Shown piece by piece: positions 10,482 to 19,285 of a stretch of 43,061 nucleotides of DNA. The DNA is taken from assembly GCA_024278615.1 (NCBI GenBank), contig JAJRSS010000006.1, positions 1 to 43,061 of the forward strand. The letters run 5' to 3'. Numbering within the stretch: position 1 is the stretch's first letter; each line of letters begins with the position of its first letter. Position numbers and translations under genes: made by a program. Source of the DNA: Alphaproteobacteria bacterium. Lineage in GTDB: Bacteria; Pseudomonadota; Alphaproteobacteria; Rhodospirillales; 2-02-FULL-58-16. Below the pieces are notes generated by a model, which was not told the DNA's origin, ran no database searches, and saw only the letters and a list, made by a program, of their open reading frames with translations.

Positions 10482-10539
10482 GTCAAGGGCGCTGGCGCCC
10501 GTCTTTATTTGCAGGTCAAGGGCGCTGGCGCCCGTCTTT
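10482..10539. repeat. Two identical 25-nt direct repeats GTCAAGGGCGCTGGCGCCCGTCTTT (10482-10506, 10515-10539), each containing a GGGCG/CGCCC hairpin
   Basis: Read directly; 33-nt period; each copy is a GC stem followed by GTCTTT. Confidence 0.9.
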
Positions 10540-10580
10540 CCTGGTATGCCAACAAGTGCTGAATCCGTCCCAGGAGCGGC

Positions 10581-10608
10581 TTGCACAGGGCCGTAATCCG
10601 TGTATAGT
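10581..10608 (+). promoter_or_regulatory. Candidate sigma70-type promoter for rpsF operon (TTGCAC-16-TATAGT)
   Basis: TTGCAC at 10581-10586, TATAGT at 10603-10608, about 95 nt upstream of rpsF. Confidence 0.55.
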
Positions 10609-10703
10609 CCCGCGCTTCACTCTCTCTGCCGGGCCTAAAAACCCGGCTATGTCCGATACGGGGCGGTCCCGGCCGGATTGAGAAAAGCCAAAGGGAGAAG
10701 GCT

Positions 10704-11195
10704 ATGCCTTTTTACGAAAGCGTGTTTATCGCACGCCAAGACATCACGGGCGCCCAAGCGGATGCCTTGGCCGACGATTTTTCCAAGGCCATCGAAGACA
10801 ACGGTGGCAAGATCACCAAGCGGGAAAACTGGGGTATCCGGTCCCTCGCTTACCGGATCAAGAAAAACCGCAAAGGCCACTACATCCTTTTCAATATGGA
10901 CGCGCCCAGCGCCGCAGTTTCCGAAATGGAACGGCTGATGCGCATCAATGAAGACATCCTGCGATACCTGACGATTCGCTTGGATGAACTGGATGACAAT
11001 CCATCGATCATAATGCAACGGGGCGCCGGCAGGGATGATCGCCCCAAGCGTAGTTACGCCCCCAGGGACGAAGGCAAGGCGCCGGTTAAAGCTTCCAGTG
11101 AGAGCGCCCCAACCGAAAATGCCAAAGCAAAAAGCGAGCCAACCGAAAGCTCAAATGCGGAAAGCACCGAAAAATCAGAAGGAGACGACAAATGA
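10704..11195 (+). CDS. rpsF: 30S ribosomal protein S6
   Basis: [20 protein letters not shown]...[27 protein letters not shown]. Confidence 0.96.
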   Translation: MPFYESVFIARQDITGAQADALADDFSKAIEDNGGKITKRENWGIRSLAYRIKKNRKGHYILFNMDAPSAAVSEMERLMRINEDILRYLTIRLDELDDNPSIIMQRGAGRDDRPKRSYAPRDEGKAPVKASSESAPTENAKAKSEPTESSNAESTEKSEGDDK

Positions 11196-11479
11196 GCCCG
11201 GCGGAAGGACGGCGCGGAGGCGGCGGAGGCGGCGGAGGCGGAGGTGCGGGAGGAGGCCGGCGGCCATTTTTCAGGCGCCGCAAAACCTGCCCTTTTACGG
11301 GAACAAATGCGCCCAAGATCGACTTCAAGGATACACGACTCCTTCAGCGGTATATCTCTGAGCGTGGCAAGATCGTACCCAGCCGGATCACCGCCGTTTC
11401 CAACAAGAAACAGCGCGAACTGGCGAAGGCTATTAAAAGGGCCCGGTTCCTTGCCCTGCTGCCTTATGTGGTCGACTGA
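11192..11479 (+). CDS. rpsR: 30S ribosomal protein S18 with Gly-rich N-terminus
   Basis: [62 protein letters not shown]. Confidence 0.97.
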   Translation: MSPAEGRRGGGGGGGGGGAGGGRRPFFRRRKTCPFTGTNAPKIDFKDTRLLQRYISERGKIVPSRITAVSNKKQRELAKAIKRARFLALLPYVVD

Positions 11480-11529
11480 TTCAGCCTGCTGAACGTACGG
11501 ATTAACACTGATGTTCCCGGGAGAATTGG

Positions 11530-12480
11530 ATGTCCAGGGATACCGTGATCGCCATTTGCGGCGGCTGTCTGAGCGCGGCCGCCTCCCTGGTTATTCTTAC
11601 CGGATCCCTGGGTGGTCTCGTTTTCGCCTATCTGGCGCCGTTGCCCCTGTTGCTGGCCGGGCTTGCCCTGGGCCTGCGGGCGGCCTTGGTGGCGTGCGCG
11701 GCGGGAACCCTGGTTTCCGTCTTCATCGGGGGGCCGAATGCAGCGGGCGTATACCTTGTGATCAGCGTCATTCCCGTTTGCATCACCGTACGTCAGGCCT
11801 TGCTCAACCAAACCGGCTCCGGAGGGTAAATCCACTGGTATCCTCCCGGCTCCATTCTTTCCCTGCTGACGGTATTCAGCGGCGTCATGCTTGTGTTGGC
11901 GGCTATGTTTTTTGGCGGCGATGGGGGAATGGAGACGGTTGTCTCGCGGAGTCTAGGCAATACCGTTGCGGTCATGTGGCCCCAATTGCAGGAAGGGAAC
12001 CAGGCAGCGATCGTTTCCATGCTGACGCCTGTTATCCCCGGGGGCGTCGGTCTGGTGTGGACCTTGGTGACAGTATTGAACGGCGCTCTCGCACAGGGCC
12101 TGCTGGTGCGCATGGAGAGAAACCTTCGGCCACCGCCGTCTTATTCGAAATTGGTGTTGCCCGATTGGATATCCTGGTTTCTGGTCGGCGCCGCCGCGCT
12201 GGCCCTGGTGGGGTCTTTGGCGGGGTTTGGTCAACTGGAATATCTGGGCCGGAATCTGGTGATAATTTTCGCCATGCCGTTTTTTCTTTTGGGGCTTGCG
12301 GTAGCGCATGCCATGGTTCGTCGTTTGCCCATGGCGGGAATGCTTCTCGCAGTCTTGTATGTGGTGCTGGTGCTGTCCAGCGGCGTACTTTTCGTCGTTG
12401 CCGGCGTTGGCTTGATTGAACAATGGGTCGGAATACGCCGGCGCTTGACCGCGCCGGGTAAAGACCAGGAGGACCAGTGA
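11530..12480 (+). pseudogene. DUF2232-type integral membrane protein interrupted by one in-frame TAA (11827-11829)
   Basis: ORFs 11530-11829 and 11887-12480 are in the same frame; coding character continues through the stop (NQTGSGG*IHWYPPGSILSLLTVFSG); located between rpsR and rplI as expected for this family. Confidence 0.75.
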
Positions 12481-13157
12481 TGGAAGTTATCCTGATGGAG
12501 AGAATTGAGAAACTGGGTCAGATGGGCGATATCGTCACTGTCAAGACCGGGTATGCGCGCAATTTCCTGTTGCCGCAAAACAAGGCCATGAGGGCGACCG
12601 CCGAAAACCGCCGCTCCTTCGAGGAGAAGAAGGCGCAACTGGAGGCATCCAATCTGGTACGCCGCAACGATGCGGAAGCCGTCGGTAAGAAGCTGGACGG
12701 TGTCACCGTCATCCTGATCCGCCAGGCCGGTGATGCGGGCCAACTCTATGGATCGGTCAACGCCCGCGACATCGCGGAAAAAGTCACCGAAGCCGGATTT
12801 ACCGTAGACCGGCGCCAAATCCGGCTTGAACACCCAATCAAGTCCCTGGGACTTTTTACGGTAAGGGTGGACCTTCACCCTGAGATTTCGGTGCCTGTCG
12901 CGGTCAACATTGCCCGCTCGGAAGACGAAGCCCTGACCCAGGCCAAAACGGGCAAGGCTATTGTCGGCCAGGATGAAGTGGAAGAGACTCAGGCTGCGGA
13001 AACCGGCGATGCGGCGCCCGAAATCGCCGAACTGCTGGACGAGGGTGTTGAAGTCCCTCAAGACCTCGCCGAAATCCCAGAAAAGGACCCTGCGAAGGTA
13101 GCTGCCGGGGGAATACCGGCGGAGGAAGGTGCAACTGGAGGCGGTAAAGAAGGTTAA
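12480..13157 (+). CDS. rplI: 50S ribosomal protein L9 with long acidic C-terminal extension
   Basis: [43 protein letters not shown]. Confidence 0.95.
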   Translation: MEVILMERIEKLGQMGDIVTVKTGYARNFLLPQNKAMRATAENRRSFEEKKAQLEASNLVRRNDAEAVGKKLDGVTVILIRQAGDAGQLYGSVNARDIAEKVTEAGFTVDRRQIRLEHPIKSLGLFTVRVDLHPEISVPVAVNIARSEDEALTQAKTGKAIVGQDEVEETQAAETGDAAPEIAELLDEGVEVPQDLAEIPEKDPAKVAAGGIPAEEGATGGGKEG

Positions 13158-13199
13158 CCGAGCGGCTCCTTCTTAAAACCCTGTAAAAAGTCTCAATTG

Positions 13200-13230
13200 C
13201 GGTGCGCCGGTATCGACAGCGCACCGTTTT
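13200..13230 (+). terminator. Intrinsic terminator after rplI
   Basis: CGGTGCGC...GCGCACCG 8-bp stem followed by TTTT. Confidence 0.7.
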
Positions 13231-13384
13231 GTCGTGGATTCACCGGTCCTTTCCCCGCCATCTTTTTTTAACCGCTCTTTTTTGGTATACTAACCTTGGG
13301 TTTAATGAAGCGAGTGGATACATAACAAAAAACCTGGCCAAAACCAGCAGCAGACCACCTCTACTCTGAAGGCAGGGGGATGAT

Positions 13385-14623
13385 ATGTTGTTAACGGCAA
13401 CCATGACCCATCTCATAAAGATGGGTCGGCTGACCGTTATTGATTCGGTCGGCAAAACCGAAGTTTTTGAAGGTGCGGCAGGCCCGACGGTTACTGTTCG
13501 GCTTCATGAATCGAATTTGCGCTGGAAACTGGCGCTTAACCCGCAACTTTATTTGGGCGAAGCCTACATGGACGGCCTCCTGACAGTGGAGGACGCCAGC
13601 CTCTATGACCTGCTTGACCTTTTGTGCCTTAACCTAGCGGCAAACGATTGGCATCCCCTCGTCAAACTTCTGACCCGCATGGACCAGGCGTTCAGGCGTC
13701 TTTACCAATTCAATCCGGTAAAGCAGGCGGCGGCTAATGCGGCCCTTCACTATGACTTGTCCAGCGACCTGTACGGCCTGTTCCTGGATTCCGACCGGCA
13801 GTATTCCTGCGCCTATTTCGAGCGGGGAGATGAAGACCTGGAAACGGCCCAATTGGCCAAGAAAAGGCATATCGCCGCCAAATTGCTACTGCAGCCGGGG
13901 ATGAAGGTTCTGGATATTGGCTCCGGCTGGGGGGGGATGGCTCTGTACCTGGCGCGGAAATGGGGCGCCGAGGTAACCGGAATTACCCTGTCCCGGGAGC
14001 AACTGGAATTCAGCCAAAGTAGAGCCCGGAAAGAAGGCCTGGACGGCAGAGTCAGCTTTCATCTCAGGGACTACCGGGAACAGACGGGAAGTTTTGACCG
14101 AATTGTTTCCGTCGGCATGTTCGAGCATGTGGGTGTCGATCACTATGGGCAGTATTTCGGCAAGTTAACGGAACTGCTGAAGGACGACGGCGTCGCCCTG
14201 TTGCACACCATAGGCAGGGCCGACGGCCCCAGCGTGACCGACCCGTGGATTCGAAAGTACATCTTCCCCGGCGGTTACTGTCCCGCCCTGTCGGAAATCC
14301 TCCCGCACACCGAAAAAGCCAGACTGGCAACCACCGACGTCGAGGTCCTGCGCCTCCATTACGCCCAGACCCTGCGCCACTGGCGCCGCCGGTTCATGGC
14401 CAACCGCAAAAAGGCAGCCGGCCTTTACGACGAGCGTTTTTGCCGCATGTGGGAGTATTACATGGCGGCGTCGGAAATTTCCTTCCGCCGCCTTGATAGT
14501 GTAGTCTTCCAGATCCAAATGGCCAAACAGGTGGACGTGGTGCCGCAAACCCGGAGCTACATCGAAAAGGCCGAGCAGCAAAAGGTCCGGGATTCGGAAC
14601 AGGCGGAGAATCGGGCAGCCTGA
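13385..14623 (+). CDS. cfa: Cyclopropane-fatty-acyl-phospholipid synthase family
   Basis: MKVLDIGSGWGGMALYLARKWGAEVTGITLSREQLEFS, MFEHVGVDHYGQYF, FPGGYCPALSEI. Confidence 0.93.
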   Translation: MLLTATMTHLIKMGRLTVIDSVGKTEVFEGAAGPTVTVRLHESNLRWKLALNPQLYLGEAYMDGLLTVEDASLYDLLDLLCLNLAANDWHPLVKLLTRMDQAFRRLYQFNPVKQAAANAALHYDLSSDLYGLFLDSDRQYSCAYFERGDEDLETAQLAKKRHIAAKLLLQPGMKVLDIGSGWGGMALYLARKWGAEVTGITLSREQLEFSQSRARKEGLDGRVSFHLRDYREQTGSFDRIVSVGMFEHVGVDHYGQYFGKLTELLKDDGVALLHTIGRADGPSVTDPWIRKYIFPGGYCPALSEILPHTEKARLATTDVEVLRLHYAQTLRHWRRRFMANRKKAAGLYDERFCRMWEYYMAASEISFRRLDSVVFQIQMAKQVDVVPQTRSYIEKAEQQKVRDSEQAENRAA

Positions 14624-14745
14624 GGCGGGCTCGACTTATCCTCATATCCACAGTCCTGAAGGGACCGGTGTTTTTGTCCCGAGGTTACACAGGCCTGTGA
14701 ATTGAATGGCGCTTACACCGGACCTACAACACGGTAGGTTTCCGC

Positions 14746-16257
14746 ATGGCACCGACACTGACAACCACACCCACCGCGGAAGCCCAGGCGGCGACCGCTG
14801 AAATTCACGCCCCCGCCTTTCGTACCCCACCTCACAACGTGGAGGCGGAGAAGGCGCTTTTGGGGGCCATCTTCGTCAACAACCGGGCCTATGAACGGGT
14901 ATCCGAATTCCTGCGCCCGGAACATTTCGTCCTTGGACAGCATGCCAGTGTTTTCGAGGCCTGCGCCAAACTGATCGAGCGCGGACAGATCGCCGACCCG
15001 GTAACCCTGAAGGGTTTCTTCGAACAGAACGAAAGCCTTTCGGATATTGGCGGCCCGGCCTATCTGGCCGAACTGGCGTCCAGCGCTGTCGGTACCATCA
15101 ACGCCGGCGAATACGGCCGCATCATTTACGATTTGCACCTGAAGCGGCAGCTCATCGCCCTGGGCGAGGACGTGGTCAACCAGGCCTACGGGGGCGAAGT
15201 GGATTCTACCGCCACCGACCAGATCGAATACGCCGAGCAATGCCTGTACGACCTGGCCACGGAAGGGGATTACGAGGGTGGCTTCCAGCCCTTCAAGGCC
15301 TCCGTGCTCAACGCAATCAACATGGCCGAGGCGGCCCATCGGCGGGAAGGCGCCCTGGCCGGGGTGACCACCGGCCTGACCGACCTGGACCGAATGTTGG
15401 GCGGTCTGCATCCTTCGGACCTGATTATCCTGGCTGGACGCCCGGGCATGGGAAAAACGGCCCTGGCCACCAATATCGCTTTCAACGCCGCCTATTCCCA
15501 CAACTCGACCAATGGCAAGTAAGGCGCGGTAGTCGGTTTTTTCTCCCTGGAAATGTCATCGGAGCAGTTGGCCAGCCGCATTATTTCGGAGCAGTCCAAT
15601 ATTTCTTCCGACCGTATGCGCAAGGGTGAATTGTCCAATGATCAATTTAATACGCTGGTCATCACCAGCCAGAACCTGCATCAGATACCGTTCTTCATCG
15701 ACGACACGCCCGCGCTGACCGTCAGCGCCCTTCGCACCCGCGCCCGGCGGCTGAAGCGGCAGCACGGCCTTGGCCTGATTATCGTTGACTACCTGCAGCT
15801 GATTTCCGGCGCGTCGAGTTCCCGCAATGATGGGCGGGTACAGGAGGTGTCCGCAATTACACGGGGCCTGAAGACCCTTGCCAAGGAGCTTGACCTGCCG
15901 GTGCTGGCCCTGTCACAGCTTTCCCGGGCCGTGGAGCAGCGGGAAAACAAGCGGCCCCAATTGTCGGACTTGCGGGAATCCGGGTCCATCGAACAGGATG
16001 CGGACGTGGTCGCGTTCATCTTTCGCGAGGAATATTACCTGGAACGGGACCGCCCGGCCCAAAGGGCGGACGAGAAGGATGATCACTTCCAAGAAACGAT
16101 GAATCGGTGGGAACGCCGCCTGGATGACAAGAAGAACATGGCGGAAATTCTCATCGCCAAGCAGCGCCACGGCCCGATTGGCGACGTGGCCCTGGCGTTC
16201 CAGGGCGCCTACACCCGCTTTGGCAACCTGGACCAAACCCACACCCCGCGGGAGTGA
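14746..16257 (+). pseudogene. dnaB: Replicative DNA helicase DnaB, interrupted by one in-frame TAA (15520-15522); functional status uncertain
   Basis: PPHNVEAEKALLGAIFVNNRAYERV N-terminus and Walker A GRPGMGKTALATNIA before the stop; GAVVGFFSLEMSSEQLASRI, Walker B region LGLIIVDYLQLI, LSDLRESGSIEQDADVVAFIFREEYY after it, same frame. Confidence 0.9.
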
Positions 16258-16266
16258 CCGGCGGCC

Positions 16267-17391
16267 ATGACCAACGCGGATCATGCCGGCGGCATCCTGA
16301 CTATCGACCTAGACGCCATCGCCGGCAACTACCGGCTGCTGAACGGCAAATGCGCGGCAAGTGGCGCAAAATGCGCCGCCGTGATCAAAGCCGACGCCTA
16401 TGGCCTTGGCGCCGCCGTGGTCGGGCCGGCCCTTGAATCAGCGGGGTGCCGGGTTTTTTTTGTCGCCCTTACCGGTGAAGGTGTTTCCCTGCGTGGCGTG
16501 CTGCCGAAAGCTGAAATCCATGTCCTTGCCGGACCGCTTGCCGGCAACGAGGACACCTTTGAAGAATACGGATTGGTGCCAACGCTCAATTCCCTTGGCG
16601 ACGTGGATACCTGGGCGGCGTTCTGCCGCCGCCAGGACCACCGGCTGCCCGCCAACCTTCAAATCGACACGGGCATGTCCCGTCTGGGTCTGCCTCCCGG
16701 CGAACTGGATGTCCTGGCCGATGATCCGTCCCGGCTGGATGGCCTGGCGGTTGCCAATATGATAAGCCACCTGGCGTGCGCCGACGAACCGGGCCATTCC
16801 CTAAACCGGCGGCAACTGGAATCGTTTACCAGGGCCCGCACCCGAATCGCCGCCGGGGCAAAGGCATCCCTTGCCAATTCGTCGGGTATCTTTCTCGGAC
16901 CCGAATATCATTTCGATCTGGCCCGCCCGGGGGCCGCCCTGTACGGTGTCGGACCGGTGCCGGGCATCCCCAATCCCATGGCGCAAGTGGTTCACCTGCA
17001 AGGTAGAATCCTGCAAGTGCGTGACGTTGACTCGCCCCAGACCGTTGGCTATGGTGCGATTCATCGCTTCGCCCAGCCGACGCGAATCGCGACCGTGGCG
17101 GTGGGATACGCCGATGGTTATCTGCGGTCGTTTAGCGATTCCGGATGTGTTTACGTGGGTGATATTCGGGCGCCGGTTGTGGGGCGGGTTTCAATGGACT
17201 TGATTACTGTTGACGTCTCCGGTGCTCCCGAAAGCGGAACCCGGCCCGGCACCTTGGTTGATGTGATCGGCCCTCACAACCCCATCGACACCATAGCGAA
17301 AGAAGGCGGCACCATCGGTTATGAAATCCTGACCAGCCTCGGCCACCGGTATCACCGGGTATATTCCAGCAGCCAGGCAGGTCGCGCCTGA
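16267..17391 (+). CDS. alr: Alanine racemase
   Basis: AAVIKADAYGLGAAVV PLP-lysine motif, IDTGMSRLGLPPGEL, RVSMDLITVDVS, GYEILTSLGHRYHRVY. Confidence 0.95.
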   Translation: MTNADHAGGILTIDLDAIAGNYRLLNGKCAASGAKCAAVIKADAYGLGAAVVGPALESAGCRVFFVALTGEGVSLRGVLPKAEIHVLAGPLAGNEDTFEEYGLVPTLNSLGDVDTWAAFCRRQDHRLPANLQIDTGMSRLGLPPGELDVLADDPSRLDGLAVANMISHLACADEPGHSLNRRQLESFTRARTRIAAGAKASLANSSGIFLGPEYHFDLARPGAALYGVGPVPGIPNPMAQVVHLQGRILQVRDVDSPQTVGYGAIHRFAQPTRIATVAVGYADGYLRSFSDSGCVYVGDIRAPVVGRVSMDLITVDVSGAPESGTRPGTLVDVIGPHNPIDTIAKEGGTIGYEILTSLGHRYHRVYSSSQAGRA

Positions 17392-18164
17392 TGAGGTTTC
17401 TTCGCCTCATCGGCCGCGTGTTCCTGGCCTTTTTGGGCACCGCCGGACGGCTGATCCTGTTCACGGCCGATGCCGTCTCCCAATGCGTCAGGCCGCCCTT
17501 CTACCCGCGCATGATCCTGCGCCATATGCTGGATATCGGATATTTCTCCCTGCCGGTGGTGGGGCTGACCGCCATCTTCGCCGGCATGGTCCTGGCCCTG
17601 CAAAGTTATACCGGGTTCGCCCGTTTTTCCGCCGAAGGCGTTATCGCCAATGTAGTGGTCATCTCCATTACCCGTGAACTGGGGCCGGTGCTGGCCGGGT
17701 TGATGGTGGCGGGCCGAATCGGCGCCTCCCTGGCGGCGGAAATCGGCACCATGCGGGTGACCGAACAGATCGACGCCCTAACCACCCTTTCCACCAATCC
17801 CATGAAATACCTGGTCACCCCCCGCCTGATCGCCGGGGTGACGATGTTTCCCTTTCTGGTATTCATCGCCGATATCATCGGCGTCTTCGGAGGCTATGTG
17901 GTGGCCGTTTACAAGCTGGGCTTCAATCCCGCCAACTACATCCAGAGCACCTATGACTTCCTGCAAGCCGAAGATGTCAATTCGGGCCTGGTCAAAGCGG
18001 CGGTGTTCGGCTTCATCGTCACCCTGATGGGGTGCTATCATGGCTACAATTCCAAGGGCGGCGCCCAGGGGGTCGGCACCGCGACCACGAACGCGGTGGT
18101 TTCCGCCTCCATTCTGATCCTCTGCTTCTACTACATTCTGACGGAAATGTTCTTCGCCAAATGA
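17391..18164 (+). CDS. mlaE: MlaE-type ABC transporter permease
   Basis: DUF140 family: ITRELGPVLAGLMVAGRIGASLAAEIGTMRVTEQIDAL. Confidence 0.92.
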   Translation: MRFLRLIGRVFLAFLGTAGRLILFTADAVSQCVRPPFYPRMILRHMLDIGYFSLPVVGLTAIFAGMVLALQSYTGFARFSAEGVIANVVVISITRELGPVLAGLMVAGRIGASLAAEIGTMRVTEQIDALTTLSTNPMKYLVTPRLIAGVTMFPFLVFIADIIGVFGGYVVAVYKLGFNPANYIQSTYDFLQAEDVNSGLVKAAVFGFIVTLMGCYHGYNSKGGAQGVGTATTNAVVSASILILCFYYILTEMFFAK

Positions 18165-18952
18165 CCGAACCGAAACCCGATAATAGCCGGCTTAAGATCC
18201 GCTTGCGCGGAGTGCATAAGCGGTTCGGGTCCAAGATCGTGCTGGACGGCCTGGACCTGGACGTAGGCGTGAGCGAATCCGTGGTTGTCATCGGCGGCTC
18301 GGGTACCGGTAAATCGGTAATGTTGAAGTGCATCCTGGGCTTGCTGCAACCCGACAAGGGCAGTATCCAGGTGGATGGCGAGGAAGTGGTCGGCATGTCC
18401 GCCGCCGCCCGGGAAGAGATCAACCGCAAGTTCGGCATGCTGTTCCAGGGCGGCGCCCTGTTCGACAGCCTGCCGGTGTGGGAAAACGTCGCCTTCGGGC
18501 TGCTGGCGGAAAAAAAGGTGACCCGCCTGGAAGCCAGGGAGATTGCCATCAGCAAGCTGGCCCAGGTGGGCCTGGGCGGCGAAGTGGGCGACCTGTCGCC
18601 GGCGGAACTTTCCGGCGGTATGCAGAAGCGGGTCGGCCTGGCCCGGGCCATCGCCTCGGACCCGGAGATTATTTTCTTCGACGAGCCGACCACCGGGCTG
18701 GACCCGATCATGGCCGACGTCATCAACGACCTGATCGTCAAGACCACCCGCCAGATGGGCGCCACCGCCCTTTCGATCACTCACGACATGGCCAGCGCCC
18801 GCAAGATCGCCAACCGTATCGCCATGCTGTACGAAGGCAAGATCATCTGGGCCGGGCCGACGGAAAACATCGATTCTTCCGGCAACCTGTACGTGGAGCA
18901 ATTCATCAACGGCCGCGCCGAAGGCCCCATAAAAATGGCGGTGCGGGCATGA
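18161..18952 (+). CDS. mlaF: MlaF-type ABC transporter ATP-binding protein (start at MTEPKPDNS)
   Basis: GGSGTGKSVMLKCILGL Walker A, LSGGMQKRVGLARAIASDPEIIFFDEPTTGLDPI. Confidence 0.93.
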   Translation: MTEPKPDNSRLKIRLRGVHKRFGSKIVLDGLDLDVGVSESVVVIGGSGTGKSVMLKCILGLLQPDKGSIQVDGEEVVGMSAAAREEINRKFGMLFQGGALFDSLPVWENVAFGLLAEKKVTRLEAREIAISKLAQVGLGGEVGDLSPAELSGGMQKRVGLARAIASDPEIIFFDEPTTGLDPIMADVINDLIVKTTRQMGATALSITHDMASARKIANRIAMLYEGKIIWAGPTENIDSSGNLYVEQFINGRAEGPIKMAVRA

Positions 18953-18997
18953 GAGACTTTTTGCCCCGTCAACATGGTTTTTCGGGAGGGAATCCTG

Positions 18998-19247
18998 GTG
19001 TCCAAAAATGAAGTTTATCAGGTGAAAATCGCGATCGTGGACAGCGATCCTCCTATTTGGCGGTGGTTGTTGGTTCAATGGAGCATCAATCTTCATGAAC
19101 TTCCTTGAAGCGATTGAAGATCCGGACCATCCGGAACACGATTTCTTGCTGGAGTGGATTGGAGGAAGCTTCGATCCACGGCAGTTCGACCCGAAAATAG
19201 TAAACAACGCATTTGCGCGCGCATTTGGCACCGGTCCCGGCCAATGA
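18998..19247 (+). pseudogene. Relic of a plasmid pRiA4b ORF-3-like protein (N-terminal and C-terminal pieces, central part missing, frameshifted)
   Basis: 18998-19108 reads VSKNEVYQVKIAIVDSDPPIWRWLLVQWSINLHELP*; 19095-19247 reads MNFLEAIEDPDHPEHDFLLEWIGGSFDPRQFDPKIVNNAFARAFGTGPGQ*, matching the two ends of that family. Confidence 0.75.
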
Positions 19248-19285
19248 CCGGTAAAGGAAGATAGCCGTCCTGAAGGGACACAGAC

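Noticed and set aside
12958-13157. Long acidic C-terminal extension of L9
   Set aside because: Extended L9 tails occur in alphaproteobacteria; not unusual enough without comparison.
11827-15522. Possible genetic code change (TAA read as sense) suggested by two in-frame TAA codons
   Set aside because: TAA clearly terminates other genes in the window (rplI, SDR at 5846, mltG, fabF), so global reassignment is not supported.
18977-18989. 13-nt sequence GTTTTTCGGGAGG shared with 42990-43002 near the IS transposase start
   Set aside because: Identical 13-mers are expected by chance several times in a 43 kb window; no further similarity.
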